A stretch of DNA of 64,000 nucleotides from Pseudomonas fluorescens (GTDB taxonomy: Bacteria; Pseudomonadota; Gammaproteobacteria; Pseudomonadales; Pseudomonadaceae): the NCBI RefSeq assembly GCF_900215245.1, contig NZ_LT907842.1, positions 4,526,001 to 4,590,000 of the forward strand. Direction: 5' to 3'. The translations under genes and the position numbers were made by a program. The first letter of the stretch is position 1. Each line of letters opens with the position of its first letter. The notes beneath the pieces were generated by a model. That model was not told the origin of the DNA. It saw nothing but the letters and a program-made list of their open reading frames with translations, and did not search any database. This document shows, in pieces, positions 42,291 through 51,324 of this stretch.

Positions 42291-42674
42291 GTAAACTTTC
42301 CTACGGTTTACTCCTCCGGAGTCGGGGCGTAAACTCCGCGCGTTTTCATCAATAGCGGAGACCCTAAGTGGGTACTTGTTCGAGTGACAGTCGTCGGCCG
42401 GTTTCGGTAACCGGCACATACTTGGCAAGGTAACGCGCATTCTTCCGATGCCGTTGTCTCGCCAACCAAGCGAGAAGCGGCATTGCGGCAGCGGCCAGTC
42501 CTGGCACCTGCCCGACCCCCTCTCATCGACGCTGACCAGCCCCTGATATCAATCAGGAGGTTACGGACGCGCCTGCCTTTTATGGCCGGCGGGCCAGGCT
42601 GACTGTGCCTTTGAAAAGGGCGCAGTGCAGTCGGTCGTACCTGCACGAAGGTTTCCTCGCGCAGGAGTTACACC
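42291..42674 (+). promoter_or_regulatory. Long structured leader of mgtA
   Basis: The 435-nt gap before mgtA holds no large gene but many hairpins. GTAAAC/GTTTAC/GTAAAC segments (42291, 42306 and 42329) can pair in two exclusive ways. GCCGGTT-tcggt-AACCGGC follows. A long stem from ATGCCG and TCTCGC pairs with GCGAGA and CGGCAT (42448-42484). CCTGAT-atca-ATCAGG lies near 42542-42557. A 32-codon ORF (42448-42546), proline-rich near its end, overlaps the long stem. Such a leader fits Mg-responsive control of a P-type Mg importer, but I do not recognise an M-box consensus. Confidence 0.5.
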
Positions 42675-45380
42675 ATGAACCTCACACTGCTCAAAGAGTT
42701 CTTCGCCGGTTTCCTGCGGACCCGGCACATTGCCCGGCATTTTCGCCGCCTGGCGATGCTCGAGACCGTGACCGACGCCAACGTCAGCCGCGAAGTACCG
42801 CCGACCCTGGCGCAAACCCTGGTGGTCGCGGCCAATAGCAGTGCTGTGCAATTGCTCGGCAAATTGGGCAGCCACACCGAGGGGTTGAGCACTCAGGACT
42901 CCGACGCCTTGCGCGTGCAGTACGGCCTCAACGAGGTCGAGCATGAGCAGCCGCTGCCGTGGCAGGTGCACTTGTGGCACTGCTACAAGAACCCGTTCAA
43001 CCTGCTGCTGACCTTGCTCGCACTGATCTCCTTGCTGACCGACGACATCAAGGCGGCCACGGTGATTTTCTCCATGGTGGTGCTGTCGACCCTGTTGCGT
43101 TTCTGGCAGGAGGCCAAGTCGAACAAGGCCGCCGACGCCTTGAAAGCCATGGTCAGCAATACCGCGACGGTGTTGCGCCGCGACAGGGCCAAACGTATTG
43201 AGCTGCCGATCAAACAATTGGTGCCGGGTGATCTGATCGTGCTGTCGGCCGGTGACATGATTCCCGCCGACTGCCGCGTGCTCAGCGCCAAGGACCTGTT
43301 TGTCAGCCAGGCGGCGATGACCGGCGAATCGATGCCGGTGGAGAAGTTCGTCCACCAGCACGACAGCCAGGCGCGTAACCCGCTGGACCTGGAAAATATC
43401 CTGTTCATGGGCACCAACGTGGTGTCCGGTGCGGCGACAGCGATTGTGCTGGCCACCGGCAACAGCACCTATTTCGGCGCGCTGGCGCAACGCGTGACCG
43501 CCACTGACCGTGCGACCACCTCGTTCCAGCATGGCGTCAACAAAGTCAGCTGGTTGCTGATCCGTTTCATGTTCGTGATGGCACCGCTGGTGCTGTTCAT
43601 CAACGGCTTTACCAAGGGCGACTGGACCGAGGCGTTGTTGTTCGCGCTGTCGATTGCCGTGGGCCTGACCCCTGAAATGCTGCCGATGATCGTCACCTCC
43701 ACGCTGGCCAAGGGCGCGGTGTTTCTGTCGCGCAAGAAGGTCATTGTCAAGCGCCTGGACGCGATCCAGAACTTCGGCGCTATGGACGTGCTGTGCACCG
43801 ACAAGACCGGCACCCTGACGCAGGACAAGATTTTCCTGGCGCGCCATGTGGACGTGTGGGGCGAAGAGTCTGATGACGTGCTGGAAATGGCCTACCTCAA
43901 CAGCTACTACCAGACCGGCCTGAAAAACCTGCTGGATGTGGCGGTGCTCGAGCACGTTGAGGTGCACCGCGACTTGCAAGTTGGCACGGCGTTCCAGAAG
44001 GTCGATGAGATTCCGTTTGACTTCAACCGGCGTCGCATGTCGGTGGTGGTGGCCGAGCAGGACCAGCCGCACCTGTTGATCTGCAAGGGTGCGGTGGAAG
44101 AGATTCTGTCGGTGTGCAACACCGTGCGCCATGGCGAGACCAACGAAGCGCTGACCGATGAGTTGCTGGCGCGCATTCGCCAGGTGACGGCGGCCTTCAA
44201 CGAAGAAGGCCTGCGCGTTGTGGCAGTGGCAGCACAGCCGATGGCGGCGGGGCGCGACACCTACAGCCTGGCGGATGAAAAAGACCTGACATTGATCGGC
44301 TATGTCGCGTTTCTCGACCCACCCAAGGAGAGCACCGCGCCGGCACTCAAGGCCCTGAAAGCCCATGGTGTGGCGGTCAAAGTGCTGACCGGTGACAACG
44401 AGCTGGTGACGGCCAAAATCTGCCGCGAAGTGGGCCTGGAACAGCAGGGCTTGCTGATGGGTAACGCTATTGAAGACATGAGCGATGCCGAGCTGGCCAA
44501 GGCCGTGGAAACCACCAACGTATTCGCCAAGCTGACACCGAGCCACAAGGAGCGCATCGTGCGCCTGCTCAAGGCCAACGGGCACGTGGTGGGGTTTATG
44601 GGCGACGGTATCAACGACGCGCCGGCGTTGCGCACGGCGGATATCGGTATTTCGGTGGACAGCGCCGTGGACATCGCCAAGGAAGCGGCTGACATCATCC
44701 TGTTGGAAAAGAGCCTGATGATCCTGGAGGAGGGCGTGCTCGAAGGCCGCCGCACCTTCGCCAATATGCTCAAGTACATCAAGATGACCGCCAGTTCCAA
44801 TTTCGGCAATGTGTTCTCGGTGCTGGTGGCCAGTGCGTTTATTCCGTTCCTGCCGATGCTGCCGATGCACCTGCTGGTGCAAAACCTGCTGTATGACATT
44901 TCGCAGATCGCGATTCCGTTCGATAACGTCGATGACGAAATGCTCGCCAAGCCGCAGCGCTGGCAGCCGGGCGAAGTGGGGCGGTTCATGCTGTTTTTCG
45001 GTCCGATCAGTTCGATCTTTGACATCACCACGTTTGCACTCATGTGGTATGTGTTTGATGCCAACACGCCCGACCACCAGACCCTGTTCCAGTCCGGCTG
45101 GTTCGTGGTGGGGCTGCTGACCCAGACGCTGATTGTGCACATGATCCGCACGCCGAAAATCCCGTTCCTGCAAAGCCGCGCGGCGATGCCGTTGCTGGTG
45201 ATGACCGGGGTGATCATGGCCGTGGGGATTTTCCTGCCGATGGGGCCGCTGGCGCACTACTTCAAATTGCAGGCGTTGCCGTCGTTGTACTTCGTATTCC
45301 TGCCGGTGATTTTGCTGGCGTACATGGCGCTGACCCAGGCGGTCAAGGGCTTCTATATCCGCAGGTTCGGCTGGCAGTAA
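42675..45380 (+). CDS. mgtA: Magnesium-importing P-type ATPase
   Basis: A 901-residue P3B-type ATPase at the usual length for MgtA/MgtB. The phosphorylated Asp376 lies in VLCTDKTGTLTQDKI, the actuator motif is MTGESMPVEK, the ATP-site motifs are ICKGAVEE and VKVLTGDNELV, and the hinge is FMGDGINDAPALRTAD. Ten helices are predicted, including PEMLPMIV in M4. It pumps Mg into the cytoplasm. CAGGAGTTACACC precedes the ATG. It is followed by mgtC after 106 nt that contain an 18-bp perfect hairpin; a long structured leader lies upstream. Confidence 0.94.
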   Translation: MNLTLLKEFFAGFLRTRHIARHFRRLAMLETVTDANVSREVPPTLAQTLVVAANSSAVQLLGKLGSHTEGLSTQDSDALRVQYGLNEVEHEQPLPWQVHLWHCYKNPFNLLLTLLALISLLTDDIKAATVIFSMVVLSTLLRFWQEAKSNKAADALKAMVSNTATVLRRDRAKRIELPIKQLVPGDLIVLSAGDMIPADCRVLSAKDLFVSQAAMTGESMPVEKFVHQHDSQARNPLDLENILFMGTNVVSGAATAIVLATGNSTYFGALAQRVTATDRATTSFQHGVNKVSWLLIRFMFVMAPLVLFINGFTKGDWTEALLFALSIAVGLTPEMLPMIVTSTLAKGAVFLSRKKVIVKRLDAIQNFGAMDVLCTDKTGTLTQDKIFLARHVDVWGEESDDVLEMAYLNSYYQTGLKNLLDVAVLEHVEVHRDLQVGTAFQKVDEIPFDFNRRRMSVVVAEQDQPHLLICKGAVEEILSVCNTVRHGETNEALTDELLARIRQVTAAFNEEGLRVVAVAAQPMAAGRDTYSLADEKDLTLIGYVAFLDPPKESTAPALKALKAHGVAVKVLTGDNELVTAKICREVGLEQQGLLMGNAIEDMSDAELAKAVETTNVFAKLTPSHKERIVRLLKANGHVVGFMGDGINDAPALRTADIGISVDSAVDIAKEAADIILLEKSLMILEEGVLEGRRTFANMLKYIKMTASSNFGNVFSVLVASAFIPFLPMLPMHLLVQNLLYDISQIAIPFDNVDDEMLAKPQRWQPGEVGRFMLFFGPISSIFDITTFALMWYVFDANTPDHQTLFQSGWFVVGLLTQTLIVHMIRTPKIPFLQSRAAMPLLVMTGVIMAVGIFLPMGPLAHYFKLQALPSLYFVFLPVILLAYMALTQAVKGFYIRRFGWQ

Positions 45381-45400
45381 ACAGCCTTACTGCGTCACAC

Positions 45401-45448
45401 CGTTGGCCGCTGTGGGCGTCGGCAAACCAGCGCCCACAGCGGCCAACG
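45401..45448 (+). promoter_or_regulatory. 18-bp perfect inverted repeat between mgtA and mgtC
   Basis: An exact 18-bp stem (45401-45418 with 45431-45448; core GTTGGCCGCTGTGGGCG) and a 12-nt loop. No T-run follows, so rather than a plain terminator it may stabilise mgtA mRNA or set the mgtA/mgtC ratio. Confidence 0.6.
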
Positions 45449-45486
45449 GTGCAATCAGCTTGCTGCTGCATTCAAGGAGAGTTTTT

Positions 45487-46203
45487 ATGCAAGCCATCAA
45501 CAACATCAACCTCACCACCCTGGTCGACACCTTGGTCAGCCTCACCGCGGCGTTTATCCTCGGTGGCTTGATCGGTTTTGAGCGTCAGTACCGCCAGCGC
45601 ACGGCGGGCTTGCGCACCAACGTGCTGGTAGCGGTGGGCGCAGCGATTTTCGTCGACATGGCCAACCGCCTGGGCGGTGCGGAAGGCGCGGTGCGGGTCG
45701 TCGCGTATGTGGTCTCGGGCATCGGCTTTCTGGGGGCCGGCGTGATCATGCGTGAGGAAGGCAATGTGCGCGGGCTCAACACCGCCGCCACGCTCTGGGC
45801 CTCGGCGGCGGTAGGGGCGTGTGCGGGGGCCGACCTGATCCTCGAAGCACTGCTCGGCACGCTGTTTGTACTGGCGGCCAATACCTTGCTGCGGCCAATC
45901 GTCAATAACATTAACCGTCAGCCATTGGACGTGGTGTCGGCCGAGGTCACCAACATCCTGTATGTCATCGCACGGCGCAGCCAGCAACAGGCGGTGATGG
46001 TATTGCTGGAAGCCGAGTTGGCGCGCTGCAACTACCCGGCCAGCGACGTCGACGTACGCCCATTCGGCAGCGAAGAAGTGGAAATCGAGGCCACCCTTGC
46101 CGCCACGTCAGTCGATGGCGACGAACTGGATGCGCTGGTGGCGCGCATCTCCACGTCGACCCTGGTCGTGCAGGCTTTCTGGAGCCCGAGTACCACCGAT
46201 TAG
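45487..46203 (+). CDS. mgtC: MgtC/SapB family protein
   Basis: A 238-residue inner-membrane protein. The N-terminal domain has four to five helices with GGLIGFERQYRQRTAGLRTNVLVAVGAA, GFLGAGVIMREEGNVRGLNTAATLWASAAVG (the MgtC signature) and a soluble ACT-like C-terminal domain (about residues 160-238). In other bacteria MgtC inhibits the F-type ATP synthase and supports growth at low Mg and intracellular survival. AAGGAGAG lies just upstream of ATG 45487. Linkage to mgtA supports Mg limitation as the signal. Confidence 0.92.
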   Translation: MQAINNINLTTLVDTLVSLTAAFILGGLIGFERQYRQRTAGLRTNVLVAVGAAIFVDMANRLGGAEGAVRVVAYVVSGIGFLGAGVIMREEGNVRGLNTAATLWASAAVGACAGADLILEALLGTLFVLAANTLLRPIVNNINRQPLDVVSAEVTNILYVIARRSQQQAVMVLLEAELARCNYPASDVDVRPFGSEEVEIEATLAATSVDGDELDALVARISTSTLVVQAFWSPSTTD

Positions 46204-46259
46204 CCTAGGCGTAACAAGGCTGAAAAAGCGTTGGGTGGTGAAGGCTTTTGCGAGGAAAA

Positions 46260-46278
46260 CTCCTACATATGGTTGGGA
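46260..46278. promoter_or_regulatory. EvgA-box-like element upstream of the response regulator
   Basis: CTCCTACATATGGTTGGGA resembles, from memory, the TTCCTACA...TGTAGGAA type dyad bound by EvgA. It lies in the otherwise gene-free 304-nt gap before an EvgA-type regulator, about 230 nt from its start. A related CTCCTAC element is at 50803. Confidence 0.35.
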
Positions 46279-46507
46279 CTATCCCTTCGATTGAAACGTC
46301 GTTTCGTTGCTAAGGTTGCGCCCTTGTAACTAGCCGGCGGCAGCGGTTTGGCTGTACGTGTTCGGCCTGTTTTCAATCGAAAGGGACCAGGCATAGCCTG
46401 GCTATCGTCCTTGAGTGGGGACCGCGCCGCTGGTCGGCACTGTCATTTCTCACAGGTACCTGTGTCCCGTGTGGTGTGTAAGTCTACTTACCTCTCAGGG
46501 GAGTGTT

Positions 46508-47134
46508 ATGAGCAAAGCGTTAATCGTTGACGATCACCCGTTTATCCGCAAAACCGTCCGCCATCTGCTGACGCTGGAAGGCTTCAGCGAGATTGATGAG
46601 GCAGGTAATGGTGCCGATGCCGTGCAGAAGGCCAGGGAGGGGCGCCCGGCCTTGATCATTCTTGACCTGGCCATCCCGAAGCTGGGTGGGCTGGAGGTGA
46701 TCAGTCGAGTCAAGGCGCTGGGCTTGCCGTGCAAGATCCTGGTGCTGACGTCGTACCTGCCGGAGTTCTTTTCCTCGCGTTGCATGCGTGCTGGCGCGAT
46801 GGGGTTTGTCGCCAAGACCGGGGAACTCGACGAGCTGCAAAAAGCGATCAAGGCCGTGATGTCCAACTACAGTTGCTTTCCCAGTTTGCCGAGCAGTTCG
46901 GTACGCCGTGATGATTTGCAGGCTACGGAACTGGAGCTGGTGCAGTTGCTGTCGGATCGCGAGCTGGCGGTGTTGCAGATGCTGGCGCTGGGGCTGGGCA
47001 ATAACGAAATTGCCAATCAAATGCTGCTGAGCCACAAGACCATCAGTACGTACAAGACGAGGCTCAAGGAGAAGCTGCGCATGTCGTCCGTGGTGCACAT
47101 GGCCAAGTTTGCCCAGCGCAATCATCTGATTTGA
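46508..47134 (+). CDS. EvgA/BvgA-type NarL-family response regulator
   Basis: A 208-residue regulator. The receiver domain has acidic pocket D8-D9 and phospho-acceptor Asp53 (ALIILDLAIPKLGG). An unusually short linker leads to a LuxR HTH (LSDRELAVLQMLALGLGNNEIANQMLLSHKTISTYKTRLKEKL). By order and domain type it pairs with the hybrid kinase that starts 6 nt after its stop. AGGGGAGTGTT precedes the ATG at 46508. Similar Pseudomonas systems (RocA/RocS, Bvg-like) control fimbriae, exopolysaccharide or acid and antibiotic tolerance; the target here is unknown. Confidence 0.88.
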   Translation: MSKALIVDDHPFIRKTVRHLLTLEGFSEIDEAGNGADAVQKAREGRPALIILDLAIPKLGGLEVISRVKALGLPCKILVLTSYLPEFFSSRCMRAGAMGFVAKTGELDELQKAIKAVMSNYSCFPSLPSSSVRRDDLQATELELVQLLSDRELAVLQMLALGLGNNEIANQMLLSHKTISTYKTRLKEKLRMSSVVHMAKFAQRNHLI

Positions 47135-47140
47135 TTTGAA

Positions 47141-50100
47141 ATGACCCGTGCCCAGGTTCGAGGGTTCATCATCCTGCTATTGATGAGCCTGCTTCCGCTG
47201 ACGGCCGTTGGCCTTGATGAGCCGCATACCCTGCGCTTGTTGGGGCACTCCAACGTTGACGGTACTGGCCCGTCCGTGGTGTTGGGGGAAGCCGACTGGC
47301 ACTGGTTGCGCGAGCGGCGAACACTGTTGATGGGGGTTTCCGCGCCCGATTACGGGCCGTTCGAACTGACCAATAACAACGACGAGCTTGAAGGCGTCAC
47401 GGCTGACTATGCGAAGTTACTCGCACAGCTGCTGAATATTACCGTTGAGGTCCGGCGCTACGATACGCGCGATGAAGTGATCGAGGCACTCAAGCAGGGC
47501 GCCATTGATTTCCTTGGCTCGGCCAACGGATTTGAAGCAGGTGACTCACAGTTGGTCCTGTCGCGTTCCTACGCCAATGATCAACCGATCCTGGTTACCC
47601 GTACCGGAGACACCCAATCCCTGAGTGTCGACCTGGCAGGCAAACGCGTGGCGATGCTCTATCACTACATGCCGCCCGATGTCGTCGAAGCTTATTATCC
47701 CAAGGCCCATGTGGAACTGTTTCCCTCTATCTTCGAGGCCATCGGCGCCGTGGCATTTGGCCGTGCCGATGTTTATCTCGGGGACGCCATCACCGCCAAT
47801 TACCAGATCAACCGTAACCACCTCAACAATGTGCAAATGGCGGATTTTTCCACCCTGGAATCCAACGCTTTCGCGTTCGCCGTGGCCCGCGACAACACTC
47901 GCTTGCTGCGTATCATCAATACGGCGCTGAGGGCGATCCCGGCTAACCAACAGATGGACATATTACGCCGTTGGAGTGCTGGCAACCTTGGTTTTCTGGG
48001 CGCGGAACGGCTGCACTTGAGCCGGAGCGAACAGCGCTGGCTGGAGAAACACCCGCGGGTCCGCGTGGTCGCATCCGACCAGATGCTGCCGTTGGCATCC
48101 TTCACCGCACAGGGGCAATTGGAGGGCTTGAGTGCCGACGTTTTATCCCGGATCAGCCTGCGCACCGGTTTGAAGTTCGACGTGGTCTCCGGCGGTTCGA
48201 TGCCCCAGCAAATTGACGCCGTCAGTAAGGGCAGGGCGGACATGATGGCGGTGGTGGCGTCGAGCATCGAAGGCTCTGATCAGGTGCGCTTTACACGGCC
48301 CTACCTGACCAACCCACTGGTATTGGTCACCCGCAGCGACTATCCCGGCACGGTGACCCTGGAGGACATGATCGGAAAACGTCTCGCGTTGACCAGCGGC
48401 AACGCGCTGCGTGAGGTGATCAATCGTGACTACCCCGGTATCCACTTTGTGGAGGCCGGGAACCCCACGGAGGCGATGGCCCTGGTGGCCAACGGCAGTG
48501 CCGATGGCGCGGTCAATTCATTGATCTATGCGCGTTACCTCATTGCCTTTCAGTACCGTGACCGCTTGCGCGTGACCAGCACGGTCGGCTCTGATCCTTT
48601 ACGCATGACGTTTGGGGTCAACCGTGGCGAGTTGGAGTTGTACTCGATATTGGACAAGGCGTTGCTGAGCATCAGCCCTCAGGAAATGGATGAGTTGAGC
48701 AACCCATGGCGGTCCGATGTGATCATCGAAGACCACTGGCTGCGCCATCGCAGTGCGATTATCCAAGGGTTTGGCGTGGCGGCGGTATTGCTGCTGGTAA
48801 CCCTTGGATGGGCGATTTACCTGCGCCGCCTGATACGCAAACGGGCCCAGGCCGAGCGGGCATTGAGCGACCAGATGCGCTTTATGGGCGTGCTGATCGA
48901 CGGTACGCCTCACCCGATTTACGTGCGTGACCGCCAAGGGCGGCTGATGGCCTGCAACAGTGCTTTCCTGGACGTATTTGGCTTCAGGCTCGAAGCGGTG
49001 ATCGGCAAGACCGTGACAGAAACCGACACCGGCAATCCGCCGCAGGCCCAGTCTTTCCATGAGGACTACCTGCGGCTGATGGAGCGCGGCGAGCCGCAGA
49101 TTCATGATCGGGTACTCAGGTTGCCCAATGGCAAGGTGTTGACCATTTATCACTGGATGCTGCCGTACCGTGATGGCGACGAAAACGTGGTGGGCATGAT
49201 TGCCGGTTGGGTGGATGTGAGCGAGCGCCAGCGGCTCCTGGGCCAATTGCAGGAGGCCAAGGAGGAGGCCGATGCCGCCAACCGTGCCAAGACCACGTTC
49301 CTGGCGACCATGAGCCACGAAATCCGCACGCCCATGAACGCCGTGATTGGCATGATCGAGCTGGCGCTTGCCAACGCCGAACAGGGGCGTGCCGACCGTG
49401 ATGCCCTGGCCGTCGCCTCGGTTGCGTCCCACGGCATGCTGGAGTTGATTGGCGATATTCTGGACATTGCGCGGATCGAGTCTGGCCACCTGTCTCTTGC
49501 CCTGGAATCGGCCAACCCGCATGAGCTGTTGACGTCGGTGGCACGGGTGTTCGAAGGGCTGGCGCGCGCCAAGGGCCTGGCGCTGCAAGTCGAGCTTGAC
49601 CCGCTGATTGATTGCCCGGTGTTGATCGACCCGTTGCGGTTCAAACAGGTGGTGTCCAACCTGCTGAGCAATGCCATCAAGTTCACCGCCGATGGCCAGG
49701 TGCGGTTGGGCGCGCATACAGTCGTGGCGCCCGATGCAGACCAACTGAGCCTCAGGTTATGGGTAGAAGACACCGGTATTGGCATCAGTGCCGAGGACCA
49801 GCAACGGCTGTTCAACCCGTTTATCCAGGGCAGCAATACCGAACAATCGGCGCGTAGCGGGTCGGGATTGGGCCTGGTGATCAGCCGTAATTTGTGCGAA
49901 ATGATGGCGGGGAAGCTGCAGTTGAGCAGTGTGCTCGGGCAGGGTACGCGGGTGGATGTGTCGTTGACGCTTGCCAGGGCAGCGGCATTGCCGCCTGAGG
50001 TTTCAGCACCGGCCCCAGCCGTGCTGGCTACCCGTGTATTGGACATCCTGGTAGTGGATGACTACCCGGCCAACCGCTTGCTGCTGGCCCGGCAACTGAG

Positions 50101-50767
50101 TTTTCTGGGGCACCGCATCGTCACTGCCGAAGAGGGCGTTCAAGGGCTTGAACGCTGGCAAACCCAGCACCCCGATGTGGTGATTACCGATTGCAACATG
50201 CCCCTCAAGGATGGCTATGCCTTGGCGCGTGAGATTCGTGCGCAAGAGCGTGAGCAAGGTTTGAAGCCGTGTTTGCTACTGGGGTTTACCGCCAATGCAC
50301 AGCCGGAAGAAACCGAGCGTTGTCGGCAGGCGGGCATGGATGGTTGCTTATTCAAACCTGCCGGGCTTGAGGACTTACGCTCGGCATTGGCCTCGCTCGC
50401 GCTGAGCCCAGGCGTACCCGGCGTTGACGGGGTATTTGATTTGGCTGCGTTAAGGGTGGTCACGGGGGACGATCAAGTAGCGCTCAAGGAGCTTTTGAAT
50501 GCGTTGCTCGACAGCCTGGAAGCAGACCGCGTGAGGCTCCCGTTGCTGCAACGCGAGGTCAGTTTTCGCGGGCTGCACGACCTTGCTCATCGGGTCAAGG
50601 GCGGCGCGCGAATGGTCAAGGCCCAAGCGTTGATCACCTGTTGTGAAACCCTGGAAAGCCTCTGTGAACGACAGGCGCGCAGCGCACTGGGGGCTGCAAT
50701 TGAAGCGTTGGACCAGGCAATGGGTGATTTGCATAAACGACTGAGTGACTACGGCAAGCAGCCATGA
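47141..50767 (+). CDS. EvgS/BvgS-type unorthodox sensor kinase
   Basis: A 1208-residue four-step phosphorelay kinase. After a signal peptide come two periplasmic Venus-flytrap (SBP_bac_3) domains at about residues 50-275 and 295-535, a membrane helix near 545, a PAS domain (about 590-700) and a HisKA domain with His726 (MSHEIRTPMNAVIG). The HATPase domain has N and G boxes (LLSNAIKF, VEDTGIGIS). The receiver has Asp1017 (VVITDCNMPLKDG) and the Hpt domain has His1150 (DLAHRVKGGARM). It senses a periplasmic ligand or envelope state and signals to the regulator encoded 6 nt upstream. Confidence 0.93.
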   Translation: MTRAQVRGFIILLLMSLLPLTAVGLDEPHTLRLLGHSNVDGTGPSVVLGEADWHWLRERRTLLMGVSAPDYGPFELTNNNDELEGVTADYAKLLAQLLNITVEVRRYDTRDEVIEALKQGAIDFLGSANGFEAGDSQLVLSRSYANDQPILVTRTGDTQSLSVDLAGKRVAMLYHYMPPDVVEAYYPKAHVELFPSIFEAIGAVAFGRADVYLGDAITANYQINRNHLNNVQMADFSTLESNAFAFAVARDNTRLLRIINTALRAIPANQQMDILRRWSAGNLGFLGAERLHLSRSEQRWLEKHPRVRVVASDQMLPLASFTAQGQLEGLSADVLSRISLRTGLKFDVVSGGSMPQQIDAVSKGRADMMAVVASSIEGSDQVRFTRPYLTNPLVLVTRSDYPGTVTLEDMIGKRLALTSGNALREVINRDYPGIHFVEAGNPTEAMALVANGSADGAVNSLIYARYLIAFQYRDRLRVTSTVGSDPLRMTFGVNRGELELYSILDKALLSISPQEMDELSNPWRSDVIIEDHWLRHRSAIIQGFGVAAVLLLVTLGWAIYLRRLIRKRAQAERALSDQMRFMGVLIDGTPHPIYVRDRQGRLMACNSAFLDVFGFRLEAVIGKTVTETDTGNPPQAQSFHEDYLRLMERGEPQIHDRVLRLPNGKVLTIYHWMLPYRDGDENVVGMIAGWVDVSERQRLLGQLQEAKEEADAANRAKTTFLATMSHEIRTPMNAVIGMIELALANAEQGRADRDALAVASVASHGMLELIGDILDIARIESGHLSLALESANPHELLTSVARVFEGLARAKGLALQVELDPLIDCPVLIDPLRFKQVVSNLLSNAIKFTADGQVRLGAHTVVAPDADQLSLRLWVEDTGIGISAEDQQRLFNPFIQGSNTEQSARSGSGLGLVISRNLCEMMAGKLQLSSVLGQGTRVDVSLTLARAAALPPEVSAPAPAVLATRVLDILVVDDYPANRLLLARQLSFLGHRIVTAEEGVQGLERWQTQHPDVVITDCNMPLKDGYALAREIRAQEREQGLKPCLLLGFTANAQPEETERCRQAGMDGCLFKPAGLEDLRSALASLALSPGVPGVDGVFDLAALRVVTGDDQVALKELLNALLDSLEADRVRLPLLQREVSFRGLHDLAHRVKGGARMVKAQALITCCETLESLCERQARSALGAAIEALDQAMGDLHKRLSDYGKQP

Positions 50768-50802
50768 CTGCGATTTACGGTCATTCGGTAGATTTGGGAG
50801 AA

Positions 50803-50822
50803 CTCCTACGTGAAGGGGGAAC
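50803..50822. promoter_or_regulatory. Second CTCCTAC element before the pseudo-receiver gene
   Basis: GGAGAACTCCTACGTGAAGG shares AACTCCTAC with the element at 46260, 80-100 nt upstream of the degenerate receiver gene. It may mark a shared regulon; the right half is poorly conserved. Confidence 0.3.
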
Positions 50823-50901
50823 ATGGCTGATTTTGTCTTCTGGATATGTCTGGAAAATGAGCCGCTCGCAATGACGCGTACTGCCAGCCCAGGGGTTTGC
50901 C

Positions 50902-51324
50902 ATGCCGAACAAAGCACTGACCATCCTGATTGCCGATGAACAGCACCTGCAAAGGCTGTACATCGAAAAAATGCTCAATCAGTTGGGGTATCACCGGATT
51001 GTGCCGGTGCAAACCTACGAAGAAGTCCAGATTCTCACCGCGGTCCCGGCCGAACCGTTTGACGTCCTGATCATCAGTGCGGGGCTTGCCGCGCAGGCCA
51101 GCGTGCCGCAGCCGCAGGTACGCCATGTGTTGCTCTACGACCACCTCGACCCCGGCAAACCCGCTGGCGCAATGCCGCCTGTGCTGGTACGGCTGCCCGG
51201 AGTACCTGACACCATCAACCTTGAACATTTCATGGACATCATCGACCCACCCGCGGCCGCCACAGGCCTGCGGGTGTTGCCGTGGCTGCGGGAGTTATCC
51301 TGCAAGCCGATCGCCGGGGGTTAA
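50902..51324 (+). CDS. Degenerate receiver-domain protein
   Basis: A 140-residue protein with a CheY-like outline. [26 protein letters not shown] keeps part of the acidic pocket (D-E), and [14 protein letters not shown] is in the position of strand 4. The phospho-acceptor site reads [11 protein letters not shown], so the Asp is replaced and phosphorylation is not expected. There is no output domain. It follows the EvgS-like kinase by 134 nt and may titrate or bridge relay partners. AGGGG precedes the ATG. Its stop overlaps the stop of the convergent dkgB by 4 nt. Confidence 0.75.
   Translation: MPNKALTILIADEQHLQRLYIEKMLNQLGYHRIVPVQTYEEVQILTAVPAEPFDVLIISAGLAAQASVPQPQVRHVLLYDHLDPGKPAGAMPPVLVRLPGVPDTINLEHFMDIIDPPAAATGLRVLPWLRELSCKPIAGG

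Noticed and set aside
42291..42674. M-box (ykoK) or yybP-ykoY riboswitch before mgtA
   Set aside because: The conserved M-box blocks I remember (such as GTTAGGTGAGGCTCCT) and the yybP-ykoY core are not visible; kept only as an unassigned structured leader.
42561..45257. 898-codon reverse open frame opposite mgtA
   Set aside because: A high-GC mirror frame; rich in His, Gln and Arg, no ribosome site, and mgtA on the other strand is unmistakable.
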